Source of the DNA: Protonemura montana
Lineage: Eukaryota > Arthropoda > Insecta > Plecoptera > Nemouridae
Assembly (NCBI GenBank): GCA_947568835.1
Contig: OX387603.1
Span: forward strand, 5,244,701 to 5,308,700
Length of the DNA stretch: 64,000 bases
Reading direction: 5' to 3'
Made by a program: the position numbers and the translations under genes. Under the pieces are notes generated by a model. The model made no database searches and was not told the DNA's origin. It saw nothing but the letters and a program-made list of their open reading frames with translations. Position 1 is the first letter of the stretch; every line of letters starts with the position of its first letter. This document shows, piece after piece, positions 32,613 to 43,388 of the stretch.

Positions 32613-35510
32613 TCATTTTTGTTCTTTCACACAATATTTACAATCGCAACCATTCAGACTAGTATATTCTAAGATAGTGTAAAACGAATGTTGAATTAAA
32701 AAATCTTTGACCATTCCTTTAAAGCTTTCCATGCTAATTGTTTTTTCCTTTATCTTGCGGGGTAATTTATTGTATAAAATTGGTCCCATAAATGTTACAT
32801 TCTTTCTCCCTATTTCTAACAAGCTTTTTTTTTGTCGTATATCGTCTTTTTTTCTAGTATTTTTATTGTGAATATTTTTGTTTTCTTGAAACATGGTCGG
32901 GTTGTCTCTAACATATAAAATTGTCTCTAGTATATAAAGGGAAGGTAATGTCAGTATGTTAAGGTCTTTGAACGCTTTTCTGCATGTGCCTCTTTTCATG
33001 ATTTTTCCAAGTATTCTTATTGCCCTTTTTTGTTTAATGAATATTTTGTTGGACTCGGCTGATATTCCCCATACCATTATCCCATAATTTAATTTCGACT
33101 GTATATATGCGTGATACATTAATTTTAGTGTATTTTTGCTAACTTGATGAGATAGTCTTTGTAACATGAAGGATGCTGTGGCTAACTTTTTGCTTAGGAT
33201 GTTGATGTGTGCCTTCCATTTTAAATTACCATCTATTTGTATTCCAAGGAAAGGGCTTTGGTACACTACTTTTGCATTTAATTTCTTGCTTGACGACACT
33301 GTCATTTTTCCTTTGTTTTTGAACACTATGATGTTTGTTTTTTGACAGTTTAGTTTCAGCTTGTTTGGTACGAACCATTCGTTCAAGTCTATAAGTGTGC
33401 TGTTTACGTTTTTTATTAATGTGTTATCATCGTCAGCGGTCAATAAAATGCTTGTGTCGTCTGCGAATAGAATTGCTTTCCGGTTGTCATCTCTGATATA
33501 ATTGGGGAGGTCATTTACGTATAAACTAAAGAGAATTGCCGCTAGTGGGGCGCCTTGCGGGACTCCGGTTTTAATATCCTCTAAATCCGATAGCACACAG
33601 CCATTATTAGAGTTTATCGACACTCGTTGCTTTCGCCCCGTCAGGTATGACTCGATCCATTCCCCTGTCGTGCCTACTATGCCGTATCCTTTTAATTTTT
33701 CTAGAAGTATCTTGTGATTTATTGAATCAAAGGCTTTCGATAGATCGCACATGATTGTTGCGATTGCTTTTTTATTTTCTAGTGCATCAGTGATTTGCCT
33801 TATCATACTGACAATTGCTGTATTTGTTGAGCGTCCCTTCCTGAATCCGTGTTGTACTTCGTCTATAATTCTATTATTTTCTACATACTCATTTAGTCTG
33901 ACAAGAAAAGCTTTCTCAAAAATTTTTGCAAAATTTGTTATGAGTGCTATTGGCCGGTAGTTCTGCATCTCTGAGGTAGCCCCTTTTTTCAGAATCGGTT
34001 TGATTATAGTAAGCTTCGCTAACGATGGGAATTCACCTGATCTAAACGAGAAGTTGCAAATTTCTGACAGTGGGTAGGCTATTTCGTTACATACTCTCTT
34101 TATTACTTGGATCGGGACTTCATCCCACCCGGTTGATTTCTTATTTTTCAATTTTGTTATTATTTCTATAATTTCGGCCCTGTTCGTGTTCCTTAAAGTC
34201 ATCGTTGTTTCGATTCTTGACATTCCCGTCTTCATTTTGGTGAGGCATTCATCCAGGGTATCTTCCATGTCATCTGTTGTTTTTTTTGCTATTGTCGCAA
34301 AAAAATTATTGAAGTGGTTTGCCACCTCTTTTGCGTCTTTGATTTCTTTTTCCTTGATTTCTAGGACGATGTTCTTTGTTCGATTTTTCTTGAATTTTCC
34401 AGTGTGTGCGTGTATTATTGTCCAAGCCGCCTTCATCTTCTTGTTTGCTTTATTGATAAAGCTGTCATTGCTTTTCTTTTTTGCTCGACGTGTTTGCTTG
34501 GTGACCATTTTCTGTGCTGCTTTAAGATCTTTTTTAAATCTTGCGCCGCCCTTTCTCCTAGTGAGTATCAATAATCTCCGTTTTAATTCGCATGTCAATT
34601 TTATTTCGTCTGTTATCCAGTCATTATTCTTCTTTCGTTGTCTGACTTGACATCGTTTCTTCGGAAAGTGTTTGTTAAAGGTGTCTAGAAAGATTTCCAG
34701 GAAATTTCGGAACTTTTCATCTGTGGTGGTTCTCGCTAAGACACCTTCCCAATGTTTCCCTCCAATATCTTTTGCAAAGTTTTCCAGGTTTACATCGCTT
34801 ATATTTCTAGTGTAGGTTAACTCTCGTTTTTTAATTATCGGTGAGATTGTGATGTTTACCAGTAGTCCCACGTGGTCAGATAGCCCAGCTTCAATGGGGT
34901 GTGGCTCTTCGTCTAGTGTGAAGTTGGTAATAATGTTATCTATCGTTGTTCTTGTCCCTTCCGTAATTCTGGTGGGAAAATTGACATTGGCCCACATATT
35001 AATGTCTGCGAGGAGGTCTTCAAACTTCTCTCTGGAGTAGCTGTTTGTGTTTCCTAGCAGGTCAATGTTTATGTCACCTATGAGCACTATTCTTTTATCT
35101 TCTTTTTTGAGTTGCTTTATTAGTCGTTTTATTTTAATAATGAAGGCGTTGATATTTTTACTATCGGGTGTCCGGTACACCACAATAATAATTATCGGGT
35201 TGCTTTCTTTCAATTCGATGCTACATACTTCGAATACCCTTTCTTTTGCTAATTGGTCTATGTCAGGTCGGTTTATCCACTTTAATGTGGTGTCGCGGAT
35301 GTATATAGCAGTCCCGCCACCTTTTGCCTTGTTTCGCGCATAGCATGCGGCGAGTTCATAATCTCCAATTATTACTGCGTTCTCGCGTCCTCGTGCCAGC
35401 CAGTGTTCAGAGAGACATAAAATATCAATTTCCTTTTCTGGTGTTTGTGAGTCAATGAAAACTTCTAGCTCCTCTACCTTGTTTTGGACACTACATATGT
35501 TTAGGTGCAT
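32613..35510 (-). CDS. LINE ORF2: AP-type endonuclease and reverse transcriptase
   Basis: 965 codons from the first ATG, which sits right at the start of the endonuclease (MHLNICSVQNKV). Endonuclease residues visible: N4/N10, E35 in CLSEHW, D146 and N148 in GDINID, and SDH at 211-213. The reverse transcriptase has NYRPIALI (517-524), QHGFRKGRS (553-561), DLSKAFDSINH (589-599), GVPQGAPLAAILF (649-661) and the catalytic FADD (682-685). A C-terminal CDCKYC cysteine cluster follows. All expected catalytic residues are present. The frame is open a further 96 codons upstream, to the UAG that ends ORF1. That linker is rich in Lys, Glu and Thr (TEE repeats), so ORF2 may be made as a readthrough fusion or started at this ATG. 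Confidence 0.93.
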   Translation of the reverse strand: MHLNICSVQNKVEELEVFIDSQTPEKEIDILCLSEHWLARGRENAVIIGDYELAACYARNKAKGGGTAIYIRDTTLKWINRPDIDQLAKERVFEVCSIELKESNPIIIIVVYRTPDSKNINAFIIKIKRLIKQLKKEDKRIVLIGDINIDLLGNTNSYSREKFEDLLADINMWANVNFPTRITEGTRTTIDNIITNFTLDEEPHPIEAGLSDHVGLLVNITISPIIKKRELTYTRNISDVNLENFAKDIGGKHWEGVLARTTTDEKFRNFLEIFLDTFNKHFPKKRCQVRQRKKNNDWITDEIKLTCELKRRLLILTRRKGGARFKKDLKAAQKMVTKQTRRAKKKSNDSFINKANKKMKAAWTIIHAHTGKFKKNRTKNIVLEIKEKEIKDAKEVANHFNNFFATIAKKTTDDMEDTLDECLTKMKTGMSRIETTMTLRNTNRAEIIEIITKLKNKKSTGWDEVPIQVIKRVCNEIAYPLSEICNFSFRSGEFPSLAKLTIIKPILKKGATSEMQNYRPIALITNFAKIFEKAFLVRLNEYVENNRIIDEVQHGFRKGRSTNTAIVSMIRQITDALENKKAIATIMCDLSKAFDSINHKILLEKLKGYGIVGTTGEWIESYLTGRKQRVSINSNNGCVLSDLEDIKTGVPQGAPLAAILFSLYVNDLPNYIRDDNRKAILFADDTSILLTADDDNTLIKNVNSTLIDLNEWFVPNKLKLNCQKTNIIVFKNKGKMTVSSSKKLNAKVVYQSPFLGIQIDGNLKWKAHINILSKKLATASFMLQRLSHQVSKNTLKLMYHAYIQSKLNYGIMVWGISAESNKIFIKQKRAIRILGKIMKRGTCRKAFKDLNILTLPSLYILETILYVRDNPTMFQENKNIHNKNTRKKDDIRQKKSLLEIGRKNVTFMGPILYNKLPRKIKEKTISMESFKGMVKDFLIQHSFYTILEYTSLNGCDCKYCVKEQK

Positions 35511-35798
35511 TATAGTAATGTTTGTTGACTTACGTGTATCAGTCTTCTTTTCTTTATTCTTATTCTTATATCGATCAGTCTTCTTCTTATCAGTCTTACT
35601 TGAATCAGTCTTCTTTTTGTTTTTGTCAGTCTCTTCAGTTTCTTCAGTCTCTTCAGTTTCTTCAGTCTTTTTTGTCTCTTCAGTCTCTTCTTTGTCTTTC
35701 TCCTGCTTTTCAGTAGTTTTTTCATATGTATATGGTAACGTTGTTTCACTAACGTGTGTGACTGTGCTAATCTTGCGTGGCCTATTAATAAGTAATTG
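35511..35798 (-). CDS. ORF1-ORF2 linker, open in frame with both
   Basis: 96 sense codons with no stop, between the UAG of ORF1 and the first ATG of ORF2. It begins QLLINRPRKIS and continues with a charged K/E/T tract (TEE repeats at about 35641-35720), ending KSTNITI. The tract looks like a flexible linker. It has no methionine, so if translated it must come from readthrough or from a non-AUG start. Another frame gives a Lys/Arg-rich 114-codon reading that ends in TAATG at ORF2; I regard that as a shadow of the repeats. Confidence 0.7.
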
Positions 35799-35801
35799 CT
35801 A
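35793..35801 (-). promoter_or_regulatory. Putative leaky stop: UAG-CAA-UUA
   Basis: The stop of ORF1 is TAG at 35801-35799, followed directly by CAA TTA. This fits the CAR-YYA context known to promote translational readthrough of UAG, first described for a tobamovirus replicase gene. The distance from the TAG to the ORF2 ATG is 291 bases (97 codons), so the frame is preserved. Readthrough would give one product of 1481 residues. Confidence 0.6.
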
Positions 35802-37058
35802 TATTTCCGACTCGCTGTTGTCTTCGTTTTCGTTTTCTTCTTCCAGTGCTTCATCCACTTTCTCTAATATAAGTTGGCTAAGGTAGAACCCACCTCTGCG
35901 GTTTAGATGCAGTCCATCTTTTGCTCTTTCGTGTGCTGTGACTCTCGTGTTCGGATTATAGAATATTGCACCTCTTTCTTCACATAGCCACTGTAGGCCG
36001 TCGTTGAGCTTGTCAATGGTCGAGTCGAATACATTGCGCCTATACACCAGTCCCCCAATGACCCACTTTGCGTTTTTCCACTTCCTGGACACTGTTTCGA
36101 CGAGATCGTCGAACTCGGTCACCAGATGAACCTTGGATCTGGATTTTATGTTATTGGTACCTGCATGTACGACGATAACCTTTGGTTCACTTTCACTTTC
36201 TTGTTTCAAGCATAGTTGCTTCTTTAGATCTTTCACCCGAATGCCAGGAAACACAGCTACTTCGCACCCTTCTCTAGTGCATATTTCGCCTGCGCCCCTT
36301 ATAATGGAGTCACCCACTAGCATCGCTGTGCTTGACGCGTATTTTGGAGCTTGATGTGTTTCCACTACTGCTTCTGCCTGGGAAGTTTTTTGTTGAATTA
36401 ACCTTCTGTACTTGTTGTCTCTTATAATTTTGATCTCATCAGGCGTGAATTTGTTGTCTGTGCCTTGCAATTGCCTCGGTTCATCGCTTTCGTGGTCTTT
36501 TATGGACATTTGCTTGTCATTTACTTGATTGTTTGTTTTTGAGTTTCTTTTCGGCGGGGGGGTTTCAAATCGCTCCACCATTTTGTGCACTCGCGATTGT
36601 TCTGCCTCCTGTAGTCGTTTGACAGGACTACATTTTTCTTCTATAGCTGGTGATTTATCAGCGAGTGGCTTATCACTGAAAATGTCTACGTTTTTTGAAA
36701 GCTCATCTACTTTAAATCTAAGTAGCTCGTTTATTTCTTCTAGGTTTTGTATTCTTTTCTCTTTTTCGTTAATCAGTCTGTCATTGTATCTTTGATTGTT
36801 TTGGTTTCGTCCTACCTCATCAGCTGTTTCTATGTTTCCGTTTGCTCTGACATGCTCTTCCAGTAGATCGAATCTTGCTGCCTTCATTCGTTCTACTAAT
36901 TCTTCCTTTCTTCCACCTTTGGAGAGGCCAAGTTTCTCCAGCTCCTTCTGAAGTTCGCACTTGTTTAATTTCACTAAAATCTCGGTAAAACCGCAAATAT
37001 CACGGAGCACACACAAAGCTGCACCACTCTCGTCGGCCATCTTGCCATCTTGTCTCAT
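35799..37058 (-). CDS. LINE ORF1: SAP domain, coiled coil and SGNH esterase
   Basis: 419 residues. Positions 30-62 resemble a SAP DNA-binding motif (LNKCELQKELEKLGLSKGGR). Residues 90-125 form a coiled coil likely used for multimerisation. A charged linker runs to about 240. Residues 243-400 are an SGNH/GDSL-type esterase: block I GDS (249-251, nucleophile Ser251), block III GTNN (300-303) and block V DGLH (381-384, Asp381 and His384). No zinc knuckle or RRM is seen. Esterase-type ORF1 proteins are known in CR1 elements; a SAP domain ahead of it is less usual. The protein probably binds element RNA/DNA. The acidic tail EENENEDNSESEI precedes the UAG. Confidence 0.88.
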   Translation of the reverse strand: MRQDGKMADESGAALCVLRDICGFTEILVKLNKCELQKELEKLGLSKGGRKEELVERMKAARFDLLEEHVRANGNIETADEVGRNQNNQRYNDRLINEKEKRIQNLEEINELLRFKVDELSKNVDIFSDKPLADKSPAIEEKCSPVKRLQEAEQSRVHKMVERFETPPPKRNSKTNNQVNDKQMSIKDHESDEPRQLQGTDNKFTPDEIKIIRDNKYRRLIQQKTSQAEAVVETHQAPKYASSTAMLVGDSIIRGAGEICTREGCEVAVFPGIRVKDLKKQLCLKQESESEPKVIVVHAGTNNIKSRSKVHLVTEFDDLVETVSRKWKNAKWVIGGLVYRRNVFDSTIDKLNDGLQWLCEERGAIFYNPNTRVTAHERAKDGLHLNRRGGFYLSQLILEKVDEALEEENENEDNSESEI

Positions 37059-37130
37059 CTTGTCGAAGACGAAGAGTTAAATTTTAGCAAGGTTGTAGCA
37101 CTGTGATGCGTTCAAGAAATGGTACGTTCG

Positions 37131-40100
37131 AAGTTAATTTTTATTCCTATGAAGTGATGAAAAACGCCTTTCCACCCCATGTGGTCCACGACCTGTCAGG
37201 GGTCTTGGACCCAACCTGATTGGCCGAACGGCCGAATGAAATAACTTAATTATATTTGTTATTTATTTATATTATTTATATTATTTTTTATTATCATAAG
37301 CCTCTATTTACGTCTATGGCTGAATTAACTTCAGCTTCACCAGTAGCCACTTCCACCTTCAGCTTCGTCTCGAAATGAAACAATGGCCGATCGCGCGTTC
37401 AATCACAGCGATCTGCAAACTGTCACAATGGCGCGTGCTGCATTCATCCACTCTGCACTCATCCACTCTGCTTTCATCCACTCTGTATTGTCAGAGTCGA
37501 ACAATGCCCCCGATGCTACACCGCGGAGAGGGCACGAACTAAGCTGCCTCGAAATCAGTTATTTTCGCTCCTCACAAACTTATGCTTACTTCATGTAACT
37601 TCTACAAAGTTCATGCTTATGTATCAAGTCTATCTTGACCATGACTTCCTTTTGAAAGTTGCAAACGCGCCATGTCACGGGCTACTCTTCAAAGTGAAGA
37701 GTGGACGGTTTATCAGTACACTTTTGCTGGGTACGAAATATGCTGCGGTTTAGGCATTTCACGGAAAAAACACACTGTGAGAATTGTTGGATGTGGTAAT
37801 TGTGCGGTGTCGCTGGACGAATTTTCGAATCAATGTGCGAAGGTGGTCAGGTTTGGGGTTGGGCTTACAAAATGTTTAGATTATTGTTGAAAACCACGTA
37901 CAATTCAGGTTTAGTGCAGCGATGAAGTGTTCAATTGTGTTTCAAAGAAGCAAGTGACAGTATGGCGTCCAAAAAAATCAAACCGTCAGTCCGATATAGA
38001 TATTTGGAGGACGAATATACGGGTGAACTTTCAGAAAGGACATACTGTTAAAATAATCTGTCACCGGCCATTTTCTGTTCATCAGAAGCAGTTTACGATA
38101 ATTGGCAGCACCGGGGAATCTATACTTTTAGTTAAGTTCGACATTCATTTCGACCGCAGAGAGAAAATCACAGTAATATTCCTCTCATCGTTTCAATTCC
38201 ACACAGACAGCTGACAAAAACAACTGCAAACAAACGAACAAAAAAGACCCAATCATCAGTCTCAACAATCTAAAACAGTTGGTATTGAAATGACAGCGGC
38301 AGTGAATGCTTTCAGCGCATCACTAGCGCTCCGTCTAGCACTGCGCGGACAATGCAGTGGGATTCCAGTGAACTACGCTCGAGTGTCGCGTGCGGTTCAC
38401 AATGGGTGAAAGGAGACAATGGCATCGAGATAAACAGCAGCCAGCGACGAGGGCTAATCGCGAAAGAATGACGCCATTTTGGATGGATTCAATAGTTTCC
38501 AATGGACTGCCTATACCAATATGTATAGCTTGAGTAATGTTTGATTGTGTGCGGTGGAGGGTTTTGTTAGGTTGGCTGCTAGTATTGAGCTTTTGTTAGG
38601 CTTCCCATGCGAGTGTTGAAATGTTTGCAATGCATTTTGTTGTGTTGGTAACAATGATTTGTTAGGTGGTATTGGTATTAAGTGGCTGGGTGCTTCAGGT
38701 GAGAGGCTGCGCGATGCAAGTACAGATGTCTTTGTTTTTAGATATGAATACTCTTCGGATTGTATCATTTGTGTATGTGATACAATTTAAAAAATCTGCT
38801 TCAGCAGTCGTGGATATTAAGTCCCGGTGTTGTTACCAAATTCTTGAGGTCTGAGTTGAAGTTAAGGTGATTCTCTGAGTTGCATCACAATTCAAAGTTG
38901 AAGTTAGATTTGGTAAGCGTTGTGTTTAATAAACTCATACAAGCAATAATGCTTGTCTCGCCCACAACTCCTTACTGTCTACTTAGCAAATTAATAATAC
39001 ACAGAACAAGGCATCTGCTTCCGAAAAACTTTCTTCAAAACTGGGTTTTTAGTGCCTTTTCTTAACTAGCTTCTTTGACTTGGTCGAATCAAAATTTTTC
39101 TAAAAAATCAACTCTCGTCGAGAGAGTTCCCGTCTCGTTCTGTTCCTCTCTTTCCCAACTGTAGAGTATAAACTACAGATGAAAGAGTTTAAAACTTGTC
39201 TAATGAGCAAAGTCCATCGGGTGGGTATAATGTATGCACCCTGTATGCGTTGGGTATGTTGATATGCTAATGGCGGGAAGTTGAGACGCATGGCCAGAAG
39301 AAGGTAGGAAGTGTTGGTGCTTCATTCACACGTCGCCGTCAACACGCTCACACTGCACCGCTGTAGACGCTTTCTTTTAGCAGCAGACGGAATATCTGTA
39401 TGCTTGGTGAACGAAGCAAACACTTCAATTGTACGAGCCCAAAATAACCCACTTGTGTTAGTGTCTGTGTTTTTTGTGTTTTTGTGCTTTTATCTACCGG
39501 CCGAACGATGATTTTTAGGTCACATTTTTGTGTTAGCAAAATGACCCCACGCGTTTGGCCGCGGGAAATTTCTTAGTTCCGAACTAGATTTAAAAATGTT
39601 TGCTCAAACTCTAAACGAGAAAACGGCGAGAGCAAGCCGCGATGTAGTTATTTAACTTGTTTATATTAAAAATTGTATAATGCTTATTTACATGCAGGAC
39701 ACTTTGACACTCGAAACAAGGGTCTACTAAAATATATCGTTTATACACTCTCGTCCAATGATTCACCAATGTATTGCTAAAGCAGTTTAAAGCTAATTTA
39801 AACGAGTAAAAGTTTTAAGCTACAGTAAAAGATTTTTGATTAAAATGTTTTTTTATAGCTGTGACAAATTCTATATATGAATGATAAAAATGTGTAATGC
39901 ACTGACGGTCTAAATATCATGATTCACCATAAATACATCCTCTATCAAAATCGTAATTTTAAATCATCAAACTCACAGATTAGCCTTTAGGGCTGAGAGG
40001 TATAACCAAAGGCAAAACTCGTGTGATCATCGAAAAAAATGCCTGCATGTCACTGAATTGATTCACAGCATCTGTCGCCTGTGTCACATTTATTGTGCCA

Positions 40101-41597
40101 AACATTTTACAGCGTTTTTAAACCTACGCTCATCACGAGAAGCATCTAAATTTGTAACCGTGAACCCCTAGTTACCTGTCATTGTGTAATGAGCTTTACA
40201 TGAAATGCCCAGTACAGAGACCTCAATGCCCTATTAAGTAATAAGGATGTGGAATGTAATTACTTGTAATTTGTCCAGGTATGTTTTTTAAATTCTGTCG
40301 TACTGCGAATTAGGCGACAAATAGTACCTGTTCCTTCACGGGGAGCAAAGCAACAGAGAAATTGCTGTAATTTCTTAATGTTTTCTTCGAATTGCTGTAA
40401 TGCCTTTGCCGATGGTGGCCTCTGGTCTGCCTCTGGTCTGCCTCTGGTCTATCAACGGACAGGTGATCGAAGGTGCGTGCCGAGCACGCATTCCGTTCGC
40501 AGGTGACAACAGCAATGTCCTTCGTGTGCAACGTTGTCATTCCACTAAAATTAATTAGCCTGTTACCTCTGTCTTTATTGTTGCCCACTGTTTTTGTTAA
40601 TTGGGTGGATATTTTTGTTTTTGGGTGTGATACGAAACGGTTGGAATATTATTAGACTCGTTTAGTCAAGTCAAATAATTGTGTCTGACAGCTTGGTATT
40701 TTCGTTTTTTTTTTGTTACCTTTATTTTATTTTTTTATTTTTAGAATTGCAACTTTATGGGGAATTAACCCTCAGGATTGCATGGCAATGTTTGTGCCTA
40801 CGCCCTGAATTTACGAAAGATTGCAAAAAAAAAAAAACAGTATTTGTGGTGCCCGTATTTTTTGATTGGCTCCGTGAAATGTTGATGAAACTTGCAAAGT
40901 ACATTGTTGTCGAAAAGTTTTTGAAAGTAGAGAAGCAATATTTTAATAATCATTGATTTTAAATACTTCAAACCAATGATATATGGCATATATATATTTT
41001 ACGGGAACACAAGCCAGCCGAACTTGATCAAATCACTTTTTATGTTACCAAACTTTAGAAATACAGTTGACTTCTCTTCAATCATTCAAAACCCCCGTTT
41101 TGGGTTTAAAAAAATAAACTGAGAGTCTTGAAAACATTACCAGCACTGCTAAGTTGCGAACTAACTACTAAAACGAGGCATACTTTGACATTGAGACCAC
41201 GTACTACCCCTGCAAGTACTGTACTTAGCACCAGCACAAACAATTTATCGAATTAACGTTGACAGCGTCTGCCCATCAAAAAAAGTTAATGAATTTCATA
41301 TTAATACGCATTTTGTTTCCATGCCACACCCAAGGTGTATACTATACTACAAGAGGGAGTCATTATTGAAATGTTTTTGAGCCTTTTTACGCCTTTCGGT
41401 ACTAAATTTACATCCCAATCTAGAAATGCGCGAGTTTAAAGAAACCTTGACACCAACTAAATTCGCACCTCGCCATGGAGTGGCAAGTTGCTTCCAAACA
41501 CATTGCCTTTGGCAGCTCTTATATTACTCAGTTATTATTTGCAAATGATTATTAATTTCTTCTTAAACTACTTCTACTACCGCTCCTTTACATGGAG
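37131..41597. other. Intergenic with small minisatellites
   Basis: A 15-bp tandem (CATCCACTCTGC-type, about 3.5 copies) at 37440-37488, and a TCTGGTCTGCC tandem of three units at about 40420-40452. No gene can be supported. The many short open frames lack domains or splice context. Confidence 0.4.
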
Positions 41598-42027
41598 CTA
41601 AAGAAACACCCTGTCATGGAATGTCCAGCACAGAGGCGACGGCGAATGTCCGCTCCTTTGCGTGGAGCGAAACAAGCACCCTGTCACGGAATGTCCAGCA
41701 CAGAGGCAGCGACGAGTGTTTGCTCCTTTGCGTGGAGTGAAACAAGCGCCCTGTCACGGAATGTCCAGCACAGAGGCGGCGGCGGGTGTCCGCTCCTTTG
41801 CGTGGAGCGAAACAAGCACCCTGTCACGGAATGTCCAGCACAGAGGCAGCGGCGAGTGTTTGCTCATTTACGTGAAGCGAAACAAGCACCCTGTCACGGA
41901 ATGTCCAGCACAGAGGTGACGGCGAGTGTCCGCTCCTTTGCGTGGAGCGAAACAAGCACCCTGTCACGGAATGTCCAGCACAGAGGCGACGGCGAGTGTC
42001 CGCTCCTTTGTGTGGAGCGAAACAAGC
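41598..42027 (+). repeat. 70-bp tandem repeat, block D (six units)
   Basis: AATGTCCAGCACAGAGG recurs at about 41620, 41690, 41760, 41830, 41900 and 41970, plus orientation. The block ends at GAAACAAGC|GACGGT, the same junction as block G. It reads open for up to 202 codons, which is an artefact of the 70-bp period. Confidence 0.92.
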
Positions 42028-42289
42028 GACGGTTCAGGTCGCTTAATGTTTTTTGTCGTGTCATATCGCAGAACATCACTTTAATTAGCTTGTGTCGAAT
42101 CTCTCGGGAATGTCCAGGAACACAGAAAATTAAAAGGATTGGCAAGCCCGTGCCCATGTGTAAATTACAAAACCTAATAACTAGATATATGTCTGGCTGA
42201 AACCTGATGCCAGTGTCACAAAAGATATGTTAGAACTTGTATCAACGTTTTCTTTGCTAGAGGAATAGTTCCATTTCGGATAGAAATAG

Positions 42290-42526
42290 ATTATGAACAC
42301 TATATAACCCTCTCAAAAATTAATGCCCAAACGGGTCAAAAGGGTTACATTCTTATGGTTCTACTCCTTGAAGATCCGTCATTCTCATCAAATGCACTAA
42401 AATCCTCTCAAAAATTATGTGTCCACGTAGCTCAATGGTTAGAGCAACATCCGCGAAGGTTAGAGATCCGAGTTCGGGTCCCCGTTTGGGCATACATTTT
42501 TGAGATGGTATAGTAGTGTTCATAAT
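42290..42526. mobile_element. TIR element enclosing a tRNA-like sequence
   Basis: Imperfect inverted repeats of about 46 bases: 42290-42335 (ATTATGAACACTA... ATGCCCAAACGGG) against the complement of 42481-42526. The inner 13 bases ATGCCCAAACGGG / CCCGTTTGGGCAT are perfect. The word CCTCTCAAAAATTA is also repeated directly (about 42308 and 42405). Total length is about 237 bp with no coding capacity. It may be a fold-back element built from a tRNA-derived SINE. Confidence 0.55.
42422..42493 (+). pseudogene. tRNA-like sequence with pol III A and B boxes
   Basis: TAGCTCAATGG (A box, about 42427-42437) and GAGTTCGGGTCC (B box, about 42469-42480) have tRNA-like spacing. The D stem GCTC/GAGC pairs perfectly, and the acceptor strands GTCCACG / TTTGGGC pair in most positions. 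The anticodon arm does not fold and no anticodon can be assigned. This is a tRNA pseudogene or SINE head, not a working tRNA. Confidence 0.5.
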
Positions 42527-43325
42527 AATAAAAAAGTCAGTACCGCGTTTAGCTCAAAGAAATATGTTACCACCCATGCATCGTGACAGAGGGTTTGAAA
42601 CGAAAATTTGCATGTTCCCAGTTATAAAAGAAATTCTTCAAGAACTTTTTGTTTTGTAACATAGGAAATATGAAAAATTCAGAACTAATGTAAATAAATG
42701 TCACAAGAATTGCCACAGTTAGTTAGATAATTCATAGAAATAATAAGACATATTTAAAACGGTCTGCAAACCACGAAAAATGTGTAATTTACCTTTGAAT
42801 AGTACACTCCCAATCGTCATCGCTCGCGCATTAGCACAGTTGATACCTATGATTATTAGGTTTAAACAATACTAATTTTAAAGGTATCGAACCTCGAGCA
42901 AGTGAATGCAGCTACTAACTGTTAATGAGATGATTTACCTGAAGCTACCTAGTTCGGCAAACTATTAAAACCCAAAATACGCCAGCAGACATAAAAACAC
43001 TTATTTTCACGTCAAATAATTATAGTAACTAGCGGTTTTATAACCATGCAGACCGCAAACAAATTATCTCACTAATAAAACAGACACAAAAGACCATCAA
43101 AAGGGTAGCATTTCAATATCAAGTTTGTACAACAGGTATTCTAATTTGGTCAAGGTGTTTCCCGGCCGTCGATGATCGGTACTCCGGCACCTTGCCACAT
43201 CCTTCGCTGTCTACGCTAAAGTGTCTAAACCGTCGCGAGTTTCGATCCCAGCAAATGAAGCGGTCAATGTCTCGGCGGAGTATCTGTTTACTTAGCGAGG
43301 AGCAAACATGAGGGTGTAACTCTAT
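42527..43325. other. Intergenic, no gene seen
   Basis: AT-rich, with nothing recognisable. Confidence 0.35.
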
Positions 43326-43388
43326 GACGGAATGTCCAGCACAGAGGCGACGGCGAGTGTCCGCTCCTTTGCGGCGAGCGAAACAAGC
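43326..43388 (+). repeat. 70-bp repeat, solitary unit (block E)
   Basis: One near-complete unit from ACGGAATGTCCAGCACAGAG to GCGAAACAAGC, in plus orientation, without neighbours. Confidence 0.85.

Larger units (their letters stand above)
32486..37130 (-). mobile_element. CR1/L2-group non-LTR retrotransposon (LINE), both ORFs intact
   Basis: Minus strand, in order: 5' region above 37058 (end not defined), ORF1 (37058-35799), in-frame linker (35798-35511), ORF2 (35510-32613), a short 3' UTR, and a 3' terminus made of AAAC repeats (complement of the GTTT run from 32486). A short-repeat end instead of poly(A), no visible target duplication, and an ORF1 with an SGNH esterase are typical of the CR1/L2 group. 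The absence of stops or frameshifts over more than 4.4 kb, apart from one UAG, indicates a young copy. It is a possible source of the machinery for the SINEs, but the tails of the two do not clearly match. Confidence 0.9.

Noticed and set aside
34186-34650. 154-codon plus-strand frame
   Set aside because: It is antisense to the intact LINE ORF2.
35510-35854. Lys/Arg-rich 114-codon frame ending in TAATG at ORF2 of the LINE
   Set aside because: It is an out-of-frame reading of the K/E/T linker and the end of ORF1. The TAATG overlap could allow reinitiation, but low-complexity DNA explains the open frame more simply.
42422-42493. Functional tRNA gene
   Set aside because: The anticodon arm does not pair and the T stem is weak. 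Only the A and B boxes and the D stem are sound.
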